Origin: DATFYI01 sp035315125
GTDB lineage: Bacteria; Chloroflexota; Anaerolineae; Anaerolineales; Anaerolineaceae
Reading direction: 5' to 3'
DNA: 17,396 nucleotides
Assembly (NCBI GenBank): GCA_035315125.1
Contig: DATFYI010000136.1
Location: 1 to 17,396, forward strand
The notes under the pieces are model-generated. The model ran no database searches and had not been told where the DNA came from. It saw only the letters and a program-made list of their open reading frames with translations. Both the position numbers and the translations under genes were made by a program. Position 1 is the stretch's first letter, and each line of letters begins with the position of its first letter. Positions 7,214 to 14,857 of this stretch are shown in pieces.

Positions 7214-7736
7214 TCTTCCTCCGCTCCCAGAAGGGTAACAGATCTTGCGCCTGTTTTCCGCGCCGGGCTGCCTCTTCTTGCGGTGATTTAAGCTGTTCAA
7301 GTGCCAGGAAAGTTGCTTTTACCACATTTAATACATTGGCGCTGCCCAATGACTTTGTCAAAATATCGTGGACGCCAGCGGATTCAAGCACAGCGCGCAC
7401 GCCACCTGCAGCAATAACACCCGTTCCTGCCGAAGCCGGTTTTAAAAGCACTTTTGAACCACTCAACCTGCCCAAAACCTCATGCGGGATAGTGGTACCA
7501 GCTAAGGAGACCTGGTGCATATCCTTGCGCGCTCGCTCTGTCGCTTTGCGCATGGCATCCGGCACAGCGTTGGCTTTGCCCACACCCAAACCTACCTTGC
7601 CATGATTATCGCCAGCTACGACCGTCACCCGAAATTGAAAACGACGTCCGCCTTTGACAACTTTAGCAACGCGCGCAATCTCGATGACGCGCTCGTCGAA
7701 TTGTACTTCTAAAGGTTGGTATTCCATATTCTCCAT
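7206..7736 (-). CDS. rpsE: 30S ribosomal protein S5
   Basis: S5 sits behind the decoding site, near the mRNA entry tunnel, and affects translational accuracy. The product has the double-stranded RNA-binding-like N-domain (AKVVKGGRRFQFRVTVVAGD, then GKVGLGVGKANAVPDAMRKA) and the C-domain with SGSKVLLKPASAGTGVIAAGG and LGSANVLNVVKA. Three starts are possible: TTG 7742, ATG 7736 and ATG 7727. I chose 7736 (176 residues) because AAAGGG stands eight bases upstream; the choice changes only a few residues. Its last codons hold the SD of rpmD. Confidence 0.96.
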   Translation of the reverse strand: MENMEYQPLEVQFDERVIEIARVAKVVKGGRRFQFRVTVVAGDNHGKVGLGVGKANAVPDAMRKATERARKDMHQVSLAGTTIPHEVLGRLSGSKVLLKPASAGTGVIAAGGVRAVLESAGVHDILTKSLGSANVLNVVKATFLALEQLKSPQEEAARRGKQAQDLLPFWERRKNA

Positions 7737-7770
7737 AATCAAGGCCCTTTACCCTTGTCTTCTCTTAGCT

Positions 7771-8136
7771 CTAGAATACAAGGCCTGCCTCGCGGGCAGC
7801 CTCGGCCAAAGCTTTGACTCGGCCGATGTATCTGAAACCACCGCGATCGAATACGACCTGAGTGATCCCTTTTTGTTTGGCGCGGTTCGCCACCAATTGA
7901 CCCACCAGTTTGGCCTGTTCGGTTTTGGTCAGGCCCTTGGATTTCTCACGAAGTTCGTGATCGATGGTCGATGCAGACGCCAGGGTATACCCGGCTGAGT
8001 CATCGATCACCTGGCAATAAATCTCTGCCAGACTGCGGAATACATTAAGACGCGGCCGGGTGCTTGTGCCTTCAATTGTCTTTCGCACGCGCTCGTGCCG
8101 GTGAATTCGTGCTTCACTACGTGTCTTTTTAGCCAT
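7771..8136 (-). CDS. rplR: 50S ribosomal protein L18
   Basis: L18 binds 5S rRNA together with L5 and anchors it in the central protuberance. The 121-residue product has the basic N-terminus RIHRHERVRKTIEGTSTRPR, followed by LNVFRSLAEIYCQVIDD and the conserved VVFDRGGFRYIGRVKALAEAAREAGL close to the end. Length is typical. Start ATG lies ten bases after rplF, with a modest AGGTG SD beginning at the rplF stop. Nothing unusual. Confidence 0.98.
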   Translation of the reverse strand: MAKKTRSEARIHRHERVRKTIEGTSTRPRLNVFRSLAEIYCQVIDDSAGYTLASASTIDHELREKSKGLTKTEQAKLVGQLVANRAKQKGITQVVFDRGGFRYIGRVKALAEAAREAGLVF

Positions 8137-8146
8137 AAGCCATCAC

Positions 8147-8704
8147 CTACTTTTTGGTGCCTTTGCTCTTACCGGATTTGCCAGCCTTGCGGCGGATCTT
8201 TTCGCCCAAATAATGGATACCCTTACCTTTATAAGGCTCAGGCGGACGTATTTTTCGGATATCCGCAGCTACCTGCCCCACCTGCTCTTTATCAAATCCG
8301 CTGATCTTGATCTGCCGCGTTTTAGTATCCACATCAAAGGAGATGCCCTCCGGCGGCTTTACTTCTACAGGATGAGAGTAACCAACATAAATTATCAGGT
8401 TTTTTCCACTCATTTCTGAGCGGTATCCCACCCCATCAATTTCTAATACCTTGGTAAAGCCGGTGCTTACTCCGGTTACCATATTTTGAATCAATGCGCG
8501 TGTCGTACCATGCAGGGCGCGAACTGAAGGTTCGTCTGAACTTCGGGCCACCTGAATCTGGTTGTTCTCCATACTGAGAGAAACGACCGGCAGAAAAGTG
8601 AACTTAAGTTCACCTTTAGGCCCTTTCACGTGAACATCTTGCCCATCCAGTTTTACCTGCACACCGCTTGGAACGGCTACTGGCAATCGACCTATTCGAG
8701 ACAC
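8147..8704 (-). CDS. rplF: 50S ribosomal protein L6
   Basis: L6 lies near the sarcin-ricin loop and the GTPase-factor binding site. The 185 residues form two related domains; the first starts SRIGRLPVAVPSGVQVKLDG and holds VKGPKGEL, and the second carries the family signature PPEPYKGKGIHYLGE (about 154-168). A lysine-rich tail (RRKAGKSGKSKGTKK) ends the protein. The ATG follows rpsH by 24 bases with an AGGAGG-type SD. It stands in the standard rpsH-rplF-rplR order. Confidence 0.98.
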   Translation of the reverse strand: MSRIGRLPVAVPSGVQVKLDGQDVHVKGPKGELKFTFLPVVSLSMENNQIQVARSSDEPSVRALHGTTRALIQNMVTGVSTGFTKVLEIDGVGYRSEMSGKNLIIYVGYSHPVEVKPPEGISFDVDTKTRQIKISGFDKEQVGQVAADIRKIRPPEPYKGKGIHYLGEKIRRKAGKSGKSKGTKK

Positions 8705-8728
8705 AGTAAACCTCCTTGCTCCTCTGGG

Positions 8729-9142
8729 TTACCAGATTGTGCAGAGTATTTCACCACCCACACCGAGCTGGCGTGCTCGTTGTCCGGTCATCACACCTTT
8801 CGGGGTGGAAACAATCGCAATCCCCATTCCTGCTAATACCCAGGGGATATTTCGTTTGTGAGTGTAAACACGGCGCCCAGGGCGACTTACCCTGACCAAA
8901 CCGGTGATAACCGGCTGGCGCTCGCGCCTTTCACCCACATACTTTAGACGTAGCCGCAAAGTACGCTGTACTGGTGTTTCGCCTTCAACTTCCTCGTACC
9001 CTTCGATGAAACCTTCTTCCTTAAGAATTCGGGCGATTTCTGCCTTAATCTTAGAATTAGGCATTGCCACCACGGGTTGGCCGTTGGTTACACCATTGCG
9101 GATGCGTGTCAACATGTCAGCAATCGGATCGTTAACGCTCAT
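8729..9142 (-). CDS. rpsH: 30S ribosomal protein S8
   Basis: S8 binds the central domain of 16S rRNA (helix 21) and in E. coli represses the spc operon at rplE. The 137-residue product starts MSVNDPIADMLTRIRNG and ends with STPKGVMTGQRARQLGVGGEILCTIW, with the signature STPKGV. Two ATGs are close, at 9148 and 9142. The second is preferred: GGAGG (9150-9154) is seven bases before it but only one base before the first, too close to work. I did not recognise an S8-binding mimic at the rplE start. Confidence 0.97.
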   Translation of the reverse strand: MSVNDPIADMLTRIRNGVTNGQPVVAMPNSKIKAEIARILKEEGFIEGYEEVEGETPVQRTLRLRLKYVGERRERQPVITGLVRVSRPGRRVYTHKRNIPWVLAGMGIAIVSTPKGVMTGQRARQLGVGGEILCTIW

Positions 9143-9160
9143 TCTCATACCTCCGGGCGG

Positions 9161-9343
9161 CTACCAGGATGACTTCGTCACACCGGGTATCTGCCCTTTC
9201 AAAGCTAACTCGCGGAAGCAAATACGACACAAACCAAAGCGACGGATGTATCCGCGCGGCCTACCGCAGATTTTGCAGCGATTCCTGACCTGATTTGGGA
9301 ATTCCCGCCGCATTTCACGATACGACATGCACTTTTTCGCCAT
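9161..9343 (-). CDS. rpsN: 30S ribosomal protein S14, type Z (zinc-binding)
   Basis: A 60-residue S14 of the short zinc type, located in the small-subunit head near the A site. The zinc knuckle C23-x2-C26 and C39-x2-C42 is intact within RCKICGRPRGYIRRFGLCRICF, and the C-terminal end is IPGVTKSSW. The N-terminus, MAKKCMSYREMRREFP, is somewhat unlike the common MAKKSMIAK form and adds a fifth cysteine at position 5. Its SD (GGAAGGA) lies in the last codons of rplE, whose stop is just two bases away, so coupling is likely. Confidence 0.98.
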   Translation of the reverse strand: MAKKCMSYREMRREFPNQVRNRCKICGRPRGYIRRFGLCRICFRELALKGQIPGVTKSSW

Positions 9344-9345
9344 CT

Positions 9346-9888
9346 CTAATCCTTCCTGAAAGGCATACCAAGCATTTGTAGCAGCATTGCAGCCTGGTCG
9401 TCTGTTGTAGATGTAGTCACAATCGTGATCTCCATCCCACGGATTTTATCAATCTTATCGTATTCGATTTCCGGAAAGATCAATTGTTCCCGCAAACCCA
9501 GGGTGTAATTACCCCGACCATCAAATGCATCTGCCGAAACTCCGCGGAAGTCACGCACCCGTGGTAGAACGATATTAACCAGGCGGTCTATAAACGCCCA
9601 CATCCGTTCCCCTCTTAGAGTTACCTTCACCCCGATTGCACGTCCTTCACGCAGCTTAAAATTGGCAATGCTTTTGCGAGCCTTGGTGATGATCGGCTTC
9701 TGGCCCGTGATTTGGGTAACATCACTTACCGCCGCATCCATTGCCTTGGAATTATCCATGGCTTCACCCATGCCAATGTTTACCACTACCTTTTCCAGTC
9801 GCGGCACCTGCATCACACTTTCCAGGTTCAGTGACTTCATCAAGGCGGGCACCAATTCTTTCTGATATCGTTCTTTCAACCTATTCAT
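9346..9888 (-). CDS. rplE: 50S ribosomal protein L5
   Basis: L5 binds 5S rRNA and forms a bridge to S13 in the small-subunit head. The 180-residue product shows the family blocks MNRLKERYQKEL, VPRLEKVVVNIGMGEA, the motif ITGQKPIITKARKSIANFKLR and VTLRGERMWAFIDRLVNIVLPR, and ends with IVTTSTTDDQAAMLLQMLGMPF. Length is normal. It starts 22 bases after rplX. Its last four codons double as the SD for rpsN. Confidence 0.98.
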   Translation of the reverse strand: MNRLKERYQKELVPALMKSLNLESVMQVPRLEKVVVNIGMGEAMDNSKAMDAAVSDVTQITGQKPIITKARKSIANFKLREGRAIGVKVTLRGERMWAFIDRLVNIVLPRVRDFRGVSADAFDGRGNYTLGLREQLIFPEIEYDKIDKIRGMEITIVTTSTTDDQAAMLLQMLGMPFRKD

Positions 9889-9910
9889 TTATCATAAGCT
9901 CCCAGGCGGC

Positions 9911-10249
9911 CTACTCGTCGATATTACTCTTACAATCTTCGTTCTTGCAGACCCGTATGACCCGATCGCCTTCACGTGTCAGACCTACACGTGTGGGTTT
10001 ATTACATCTCGGGCAGATCAGCATAACGTTGGATATATTAATAGAAGATTCAAAACGGACCTTTCCGGGTGCAACTGTACGACCTTGGGCCTGTACCTGG
10101 CGTTGGTGTTTGGTGCGCATATTGACACCTTGCACAACTATACGCCCTTCTTCAGGCTCAACTTTGATCACTTCGCCGCGCTTACCTTTATCGTCCATAC
10201 GGCCGCTGATCACTTCTACCTTATCACCTTTGCGAATTTTGATTCTCAT
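9911..10249 (-). CDS. rplX: 50S ribosomal protein L24
   Basis: L24 is an assembly-initiating protein next to the peptide exit. The 112 residues start with a KOW motif (about 5-32: IRKGDKVEVISGRMDDKGK). The central segment is VQGVNMRTKHQR, and a C-terminal cysteine cluster follows: C79-x2-C82 in ICPRC and C101-x4-C106 near the end. In many bacterial L24s the second half is CxxC, so this CxxxxC spacing is a variant of the zinc ribbon; whether it binds zinc is unknown. SD GGAG is seven bases before the ATG. Confidence 0.97.
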   Translation of the reverse strand: MRIKIRKGDKVEVISGRMDDKGKRGEVIKVEPEEGRIVVQGVNMRTKHQRQVQAQGRTVAPGKVRFESSINISNVMLICPRCNKPTRVGLTREGDRVIRVCKNEDCKSNIDE

Positions 10250-10275
10250 GGCTTCGCTCCTATTCTCTCCGTCTC

Positions 10276-10647
10276 CTACAGCACTTCTGGAGCCAGCGAG
10301 ATGATTTTCATGAAACCTCTTTCACGAAGTTCGCGCGCCACCGGACCAAAAATGCGTGTGCCTTTCGGATTCTGTCCATCTGTATCCAGGATAACTGCCG
10401 CATTATCGTCAAAGCGGATCGTAGATCCATCTTCACGCCGCCATTCCTTTGCGCAGCGCACAATCACGGCTTTGACTACTTCGCTTTTCTTAACTGTGCC
10501 TTGCGGGGCAGCGGATTTGACCGTGGCGACTACGACATCACCTACATAACCGTATCGGCGGGTTGACCCACCCATTACATGGATGACCAGCAGCTCGCGA
10601 GCTCCGGTATTATCGGCAACCTTAACGCGTGTCTCTTGCTGAATCAT
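10276..10647 (-). CDS. rplN: 50S ribosomal protein L14
   Basis: L14 lies at the subunit interface and is where ribosome silencing factor RsfS docks in other bacteria. The 123 residues start MIQQETRVKVADNTGARELL and contain the family signature GGSTRRYGYVGDVVVATVK, then VVKAVIVRCAKEWRREDGS and GTRIFGPVARELRERGFMKI. Length is close to the usual 122. The ATG is two bases from the rpsQ stop and its SD (AGGGAG) lies within the last rpsQ codons. Confidence 0.98.
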   Translation of the reverse strand: MIQQETRVKVADNTGARELLVIHVMGGSTRRYGYVGDVVVATVKSAAPQGTVKKSEVVKAVIVRCAKEWRREDGSTIRFDDNAAVILDTDGQNPKGTRIFGPVARELRERGFMKIISLAPEVL

Positions 10648-10649
10648 GG

Positions 10650-10922
10650 TTATTCTCCCTGTCCAGCTTCCACGGCCTGGCCCTGTCGTTTGACAATCAT
10701 CTCGACAACCCAGCGCTTATCATGAGAAATAGGCTGGCTTTCCACGATTTGCACTTCATCTCCGATTTGGCAACCCAGCTCGTCATGAGCTTTCATCCGG
10801 TTGCTGGAGTGGACAACTTTTTTATAAAGCGGATGCCGGAATGTGCGGCTGATCTCAACCACAACTGTCTTCGTCATCTTGTTGCTTGTCACAACACCGA
10901 TCAGTCGACGCCGTTCGTTCAT
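10650..10922 (-). CDS. rpsQ: 30S ribosomal protein S17
   Basis: S17 is a primary 16S-binding OB-fold protein of the small-subunit body. The 90 residues include RRRLIGVVTSNKMTKTVVV at the N-terminus, KVVHSSNRMKAHDE in the middle and GDEVQIVESQPISHDKRW, which matches the family signature. The C-terminus is glutamine- and glutamate-rich (RQGQAVEAGQGE). The ATG overlaps the rpmC stop by four bases, with SD GGAAGG six bases upstream inside rpmC. Confidence 0.98.
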   Translation of the reverse strand: MNERRRLIGVVTSNKMTKTVVVEISRTFRHPLYKKVVHSSNRMKAHDELGCQIGDEVQIVESQPISHDKRWVVEMIVKRQGQAVEAGQGE

Positions 10923-11131
10923 TGTGCACCTTCCTGAGTGACCGTCAACTCGCGTTCGTGCAGAATTGTTTCGTAGATCGCAATCTGGCGGCGGATTTGT
11001 TTCAGACGGCTGGTGTCGGTCAGTTGCCCGGTAACGATCTGAAACCGCAGGTTCATTAGTTCTTGTCGAGCGTCTGACTGCTTCGTCTTTAATTCCACTG
11101 TTGATAATATTCTTGCTTCTGCCGCTTTCAT
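10919..11131 (-). CDS. rpmC: 50S ribosomal protein L29
   Basis: A 70-residue two-helix protein at the rim of the peptide exit, a contact point for trigger factor and the signal recognition particle. Helix 1 covers RILSTVELKTKQSDARQELMNLRFQ and helix 2 the signature LKQIRRQIAIYETILHERE. The Gln-rich turn QIVTGQLTDTSR is typical. It overlaps rplP upstream and rpsQ downstream by four bases each (ATGA), giving a tightly coupled L16-L29-S17 trio. SD AGGAG lies in the end of rplP. Confidence 0.97.
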   Translation of the reverse strand: MKAAEARILSTVELKTKQSDARQELMNLRFQIVTGQLTDTSRLKQIRRQIAIYETILHERELTVTQEGAQ

Positions 11132-11559
11132 GCCTGTTCTCCTGAAACTACTTCATGACGGGCAATTACCTTCGTCGCGATGGAAAACTTATACTGAGCC
11201 TGGTGCAGGGCTTCCATTGCAATATCAGCTGGCAAGCCTCCCAGCTCAAACATAACTCTTCCAGGACGAACTACGGCAACCCAATATTCTACATTACCCT
11301 TGCCTTTACCCATACGAGTTTCCGGTGGTTTTCGGGTATAGGGCTTATCCGGGAAGATGCGTATCCACATCTTGCCACGGCGACGCATCACACGCACCAG
11401 CGTACGGCGGGCAGCTTCAATTTGCCGGGCTGAGACCCACCCTGGCTCCAATGCTTGCAACCCGAACTCGCCGAAGGTTACCTCAGCACCGCGCAAAGCT
11501 TTCCCACGCATGCGGCCGCGCATTTGCTTTCGGTATTTTACACGCTTTGGCATCAACAT
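11128..11559 (-). CDS. rplP: 50S ribosomal protein L16
   Basis: L16 shapes the A-site region and is needed for late large-subunit maturation. The frame is open ten codons further upstream, but MLMPKRVKYRKQMRGR is the family N-terminus. The ATG at 11557-11559 has GAGG eight bases upstream, against 14 bases for the next ATG, giving 143 residues. Core motifs are GWVSARQIEAARRTLVR, MWIRIFPDKPYT and the signature PPETRMGKGKGNVEYWVAVV. It ends VVSGEQA and overlaps rpmC by four bases. Confidence 0.97.
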   Translation of the reverse strand: MLMPKRVKYRKQMRGRMRGKALRGAEVTFGEFGLQALEPGWVSARQIEAARRTLVRVMRRRGKMWIRIFPDKPYTRKPPETRMGKGKGNVEYWVAVVRPGRVMFELGGLPADIAMEALHQAQYKFSIATKVIARHEVVSGEQA

Positions 11560-11606
11560 AGTCTCTACCTCTTTCTCATCACCGAGCATGTCACCCGGTG
11601 TAAAGA

Positions 11607-12284
11607 TTATTCGCTAACGTAAACACCTTCGGTGGCTTCAACTTTTTCTTCCACCTCTGGCAAGACTTCACCCTTGTATATCCAGACCTTAATACCAATT
11701 TGGCCATAAGTAGTTAAGGAATTGGTTCGAGCGAAATCAATGTCCGCCCGCAGCGTTTGCAGCGGTACACGGCCTTCACGCAACCAGACGCTGCGAGCCA
11801 TTTCAGCGCCGCTCAAACGACCGGCCACTTCGATCTTGACGCCCTTTGCGCCCTGACGAATGGCCTGCTGGATCGCCCGTTTCATCGCCCGCCGGTAGCT
11901 CACACGTCGCTGAATTTGGCCGGCGATATTGGTAGCGACCAGAAAAGCATCCATATCTGGAGATTTGATCTCTTTAATTTCAAGGTCAATTTTTTTGCCG
12001 GTCAGGGCTTCCAAATCCTGGCGAATCTTTTTTACAGTATCACCCTTTCGTCCAATCAAGATGCCCGGTTTGGCAGTGTGTACGACAACCTTTACCTTGC
12101 CTGGGAACCGTTCAACCTCAACATGAGACACACCCGCTTTATCGGCCTCTTTGTGGATCATCTCACGGATGGCAATATCCTGGTGCAACTGTTCAGTATA
12201 TTCCTGGCCTTCAGCGAACCATCTTCCAGCCCAAGGCTGGTTAATATTCAGACGAAAACCTATCGGATGAACTTTACGACCCAT
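11607..12284 (-). CDS. rpsC: 30S ribosomal protein S3
   Basis: S3 is at the mRNA entry channel and contributes to helicase activity there. The frame is open 20 codons upstream, but the ATG at 12282-12284 starts the family N-terminus MGRKVHPIGFRLNI and has AGGAG five bases before it, giving 225 residues. The KH domain shows its GxxG loop as GRKG (78-81, in ILIGRKGDTVKKI). The C-terminal domain has the signature GRLSGAEMARSVWLREGRVPLQ and ends YGQIGIKVWIYKGE plus an acidic tail. Gap to rplV is 75 bases, with no clear structure that I could see. Confidence 0.98.
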   Translation of the reverse strand: MGRKVHPIGFRLNINQPWAGRWFAEGQEYTEQLHQDIAIREMIHKEADKAGVSHVEVERFPGKVKVVVHTAKPGILIGRKGDTVKKIRQDLEALTGKKIDLEIKEIKSPDMDAFLVATNIAGQIQRRVSYRRAMKRAIQQAIRQGAKGVKIEVAGRLSGAEMARSVWLREGRVPLQTLRADIDFARTNSLTTYGQIGIKVWIYKGEVLPEVEEKVEATEGVYVSE

Positions 12285-12359
12285 ATTTTCTCCTGGTATC
12301 ACTCTTCTAGTTGGCTGGAACAAGTGAAATCCTGCTCCCGTCAAACATTTCGCTCGTTT

Positions 12360-12701
12360 CTATTCTCGCTCCCGTAAGATCACGGTAATGTGTGAAGCGC
12401 GTCGTAAAATTGGCTTGAAACGCCCGCGCGCTCCAAAACGGCGCCATTTACGGGTTGGAGCCTCATCTGCAGCGATGCGATAGATGATCAGATCATCCCG
12501 GCTAACACCAAAGTTTTCTTCAGCATTGGCTATGGCTGAAGCCAGCAATTTTCGAACATGATGGGCAGCAACCTTAGGGGTAAATTTGAGTGTATCCATC
12601 GCTCGGTTAGCGGGTTGGCCGCGCACTATATCACACACCAGACGCACCTTTTGGGCTGAGACGCCACAATTAGTCAATTCTGCACGAATATCGGTTGCCA
12701 T
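12360..12701 (-). CDS. rplV: 50S ribosomal protein L22
   Basis: L22 lines the nascent peptide tunnel with an extended beta hairpin and is a known macrolide-resistance site. The 113 residues contain SAQKVRLVCDIVRGQPANRAMD, LLASAIANAEENFGVSRDDL and the hairpin and C-terminal signature APTRKWRRFGARGRFKPILRR followed by SHITVIL. No insertion or deletion is obvious in the hairpin. The ATG is three bases after rpsS and its SD (AAGGGA) lies in the last rpsS codons. Confidence 0.98.
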   Translation of the reverse strand: MATDIRAELTNCGVSAQKVRLVCDIVRGQPANRAMDTLKFTPKVAAHHVRKLLASAIANAEENFGVSRDDLIIYRIAADEAPTRKWRRFGARGRFKPILRRASHITVILRERE

Positions 12702-12704
12702 GGC

Positions 12705-12995
12705 TTACTTCCCTTTTGGTGCTGAAGATTTTTCAGAAGAAGAAACATGGCCGCGGAAGTGTCGTGTCGGTGCAAACTCACCCAGGCGGTGCCCAACCAT
12801 GTTCTCGGTGATATAAATCGGAACATGCCGCCGGCCATCATGAACTGCGATCGTGTGCCCAACCATCTGCGGGAAAATTGTGCTGGCCCGACTCCAGGTA
12901 CGGATCACCTTTTTATCGCCGCGAGTGTTCATGGCTTCAATTTTCTTTAAAAGCTTAGGCTCAATGAACGGGCCTTTTTTTAGCGATCGTGACAT
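12705..12995 (-). CDS. rpsS: 30S ribosomal protein S19
   Basis: S19 lies in the small-subunit head with S13 and contacts the large subunit. The 96 residues show SRSLKKGPFIEPKLLKKIE, then IRTWSRASTIFPQMVGHTIAVHDGR and the signature HVPIYITENMVGHRLGEFAPTR, and end in a serine/lysine-rich tail. The ATG lies 44 bases after rplB with GAGGG nine bases upstream. Length is slightly above the common 92-93 because of the tail. Confidence 0.98.
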   Translation of the reverse strand: MSRSLKKGPFIEPKLLKKIEAMNTRGDKKVIRTWSRASTIFPQMVGHTIAVHDGRRHVPIYITENMVGHRLGEFAPTRHFRGHVSSSEKSSAPKGK

Positions 12996-13039
12996 ATTGT
13001 CGTCCCTCTCTCTTGCTTTTAACTACCTTTTACTATTCT

Positions 13040-13864
13040 TTAATTCCGCCGGCGAATAATGAATTGATTGGATTTCTTATTCCGGCGTGTCTTATATCCA
13101 CGGGTTGGTTTACCCCACGGGCTCTTGGGGCTCGGCATACCAGTTGGCTGGCGTCCCTCACCGCCACCGTGCGGATGGTCCCGAGGACTCATGGCTGTCC
13201 CCCGAACAGTCGGGCGAATACCCATATGGCGCTTGCGACCAGCCTTGCCCAATTTAATGTTGCCATGATCCAAATTACCAACCTGTCCGATCGTTGCAAA
13301 GCAGAGCTGTCGGACCAGGCGAACTTCTCCAGATGGTAACCGGATCTGAGCATAATCACCCTCTTTGGCGAGAATTTGGGCGGCGCCGCCGGCGGCACGT
13401 GCCATCTGACCTCCACGGCCTGCCTGCAATTCCACATTGTGAACCAGGGTTCCAACCGGGATATTCGAAATGGGCAAGCTATTTCCAGCGCGGATTTCAG
13501 CTGTTCCGCCAGAAACAACGCTATCGCCAACTTTCAGGCCTAATGGAGCAATAATATAGCGCTTTTCTCCATCAGGATAAACCAACAACGCCAACCTGGC
13601 TGTGCGGTTAGGATCGTACTCAATCGCTGCAACTCGGGCCGGGATATCGCGTTTATCACGTTTGAAATCAACCAATCGCATGTATTGGCGACTACCGCCG
13701 CCGCGATGTCGAACTGTCACGCGCCCGCCTTGATTGCGGCCAGCATGCCGTTTTAACATAACAATCAATGAGCGCTCAGGTCGAGATTTGGTGATTTCCT
13801 CAAATGTATAGCCGGTCATGCCACGCAGACCGGGGGTCACCGGTTTATAAATCTTTACAGCCAT
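13040..13864 (-). CDS. rplB: 50S ribosomal protein L2
   Basis: L2 is one of the most conserved ribosomal proteins and is needed for subunit association and peptidyl-transferase centre integrity. The 274 residues comprise the RNA-binding OB and SH3-like domains and the C-terminal loop with DHPHGGGEGRQPTG (229-242), including the conserved histidines. The tail is KTRRNKKSNQFIIRRRN. The ATG shares one base with the rplW stop (TAATG) and an AAGGGG SD lies in the last rplW codons. Its codon usage (GGT/GGC, CGT/CGC, few GGG) serves as the contrast for tuf. Confidence 0.99.
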   Translation of the reverse strand: MAVKIYKPVTPGLRGMTGYTFEEITKSRPERSLIVMLKRHAGRNQGGRVTVRHRGGGSRQYMRLVDFKRDKRDIPARVAAIEYDPNRTARLALLVYPDGEKRYIIAPLGLKVGDSVVSGGTAEIRAGNSLPISNIPVGTLVHNVELQAGRGGQMARAAGGAAQILAKEGDYAQIRLPSGEVRLVRQLCFATIGQVGNLDHGNIKLGKAGRKRHMGIRPTVRGTAMSPRDHPHGGGEGRQPTGMPSPKSPWGKPTRGYKTRRNKKSNQFIIRRRN

Positions 13865-14166
13865 TACTCTACCCCTTCAAAGAACGGAATTCGGTCTTCG
13901 GACGATAGAGTGACGATTGCCTTCTTATAACCGGGTTCGCGAATGATTATTCGGCGGGTTTTCCCACCTCGGCCGCGCTTTGAAGGCATGTTCATTACAT
14001 TCACTCGTAACACCGTCACATTAAATATCGCTTCCACCGCATCTTTTACCTGTGTCTTGGTGACATCATTTGCCACTTCGAAAACATATTGATGCAGTTT
14101 ATTGGTCTGGTAATTTGACTTTTCAGTCACCAGCGGTCGGCGGAGTACATCATAAATAGTGGTCAT
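13864..14166 (-). CDS. rplW: 50S ribosomal protein L23
   Basis: L23 is at the peptide exit and is the main docking site for trigger factor and SRP. The 100 residues begin TTIYDVLRRPLVTEKSNYQ, with YVFEVANDVTKTQVKDAVEAIFNV in the middle and the rRNA-binding extended loop VNVMNMPSKRGRGGKTRR, and end on an acidic strand. SD GAGGAG is six bases before the ATG, 13 bases after rplD. It overlaps rplB by one base. Confidence 0.98.
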   Translation of the reverse strand: MTTIYDVLRRPLVTEKSNYQTNKLHQYVFEVANDVTKTQVKDAVEAIFNVTVLRVNVMNMPSKRGRGGKTRRIIIREPGYKKAIVTLSSEDRIPFFEGVE

Positions 14167-14179
14167 TATATTCTCCTCG

Positions 14180-14806
14180 TTAGGCCAGGTTGGCTGAAAT
14201 CAAATCCAGAGCTGCCAGAGGCAGAACCAGCTTGTCAAACACCAGCAGATCGCGGACATTGAGATAACCAGCCAATAAAGTCTTAGCCTCTGGAAGATTG
14301 TTCGTTGAGCGGATAATTGGCTCGTGTTCTACTTTTTCCGGTAGCAAGATCAACGCGCTGGCATTGCCAACTAAGGAATTCAGCGCTTTAGCCATCAAAC
14401 GGGTCTTGGGTTCGGCGAGTTTCAATTCATCCACTACAACAATATTTTCTTCAGCAGCCTTAGCAGAAAGGGCCGAGAGTAAAGCCACGCGGCGCATCTG
14501 ACGCGGCATCGCCTGTGTATATTTGTGAGGATGGGGAGTATGAATTTTCGCACCACCCTTCCAAGTTGAGGCTCGAGTCGAGCCCTGACGGGCCCGGCCA
14601 GTACCTTTTTGTCGCCACGGCTTGCGACCGCCACCCGAGACATCCGCTCGGGTCTTTGTATCATGTGTACCCAGGCGAGCATTGGCCATCTGGCGCACAT
14701 AGGCCTGGTGCATCACATCCACAAGAATTGGGGCCTCGAAAATGCTCGCCGGTAAATCTACCTTGCGAACCTTCTCGCCTTCCATGTTATAGACATCTAC
14801 TTCCAT
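14180..14806 (-). CDS. rplD: 50S ribosomal protein L4
   Basis: L4 reaches into the peptide tunnel and, in E. coli, represses the S10 operon through its mRNA leader. The 208-residue product starts MEVDVYNMEGEKVRKVDLP. It carries the tunnel-loop region TRADVSGGGRKPWRQKGTGRARQGSTRASTWKGG, broken here into its recognisable parts SGGGRKPWRQKGTGRARQGS and RASTWKGG. The Rossmann-like C-terminal half includes LLPEKVEHEPIIRSTNNL. The frame also opens at a GTG (14812), but the ATG at 14804-14806 matches the family start and GGAG lies ten bases upstream. L4 is one candidate ligand for the leader upstream of rplC. Confidence 0.96.
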   Translation of the reverse strand: MEVDVYNMEGEKVRKVDLPASIFEAPILVDVMHQAYVRQMANARLGTHDTKTRADVSGGGRKPWRQKGTGRARQGSTRASTWKGGAKIHTPHPHKYTQAMPRQMRRVALLSALSAKAAEENIVVVDELKLAEPKTRLMAKALNSLVGNASALILLPEKVEHEPIIRSTNNLPEAKTLLAGYLNVRDLLVFDKLVLPLAALDLISANLA

Positions 14807-14857
14807 AGTCACTTCGCTCCCTTTGCACAGAGCAATCGTATCCAGTGATAACCCTGG

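Noticed and set aside
7214..7300. N-terminally extended L30
   Set aside because: The frame stays open into rpsE but lacks L30 homology there, while the ATG at 7213 has GGAGG in place and matches the family N-terminus. The same logic applied to extensions of rpsC, rplP, rpsJ, tuf, rpsH and rplD.
9741..10304. Plus-strand open frame of 187 codons opposite rplE and rplX
   Set aside because: Antisense to two certain genes, low-complexity translation rich in Ser, Pro and Leu, no homology recognised. The same reasoning removes plus-strand frames at 11757-12377, 3781-4278 and 920-1264.
12285..12359. Small gene or promoter in the rplV-rpsC gap
   Set aside because: A TTGAC-like stretch is present, but no matching -10 box lies at the right distance and no credible small open frame exists; only the rpsC SD is clear.
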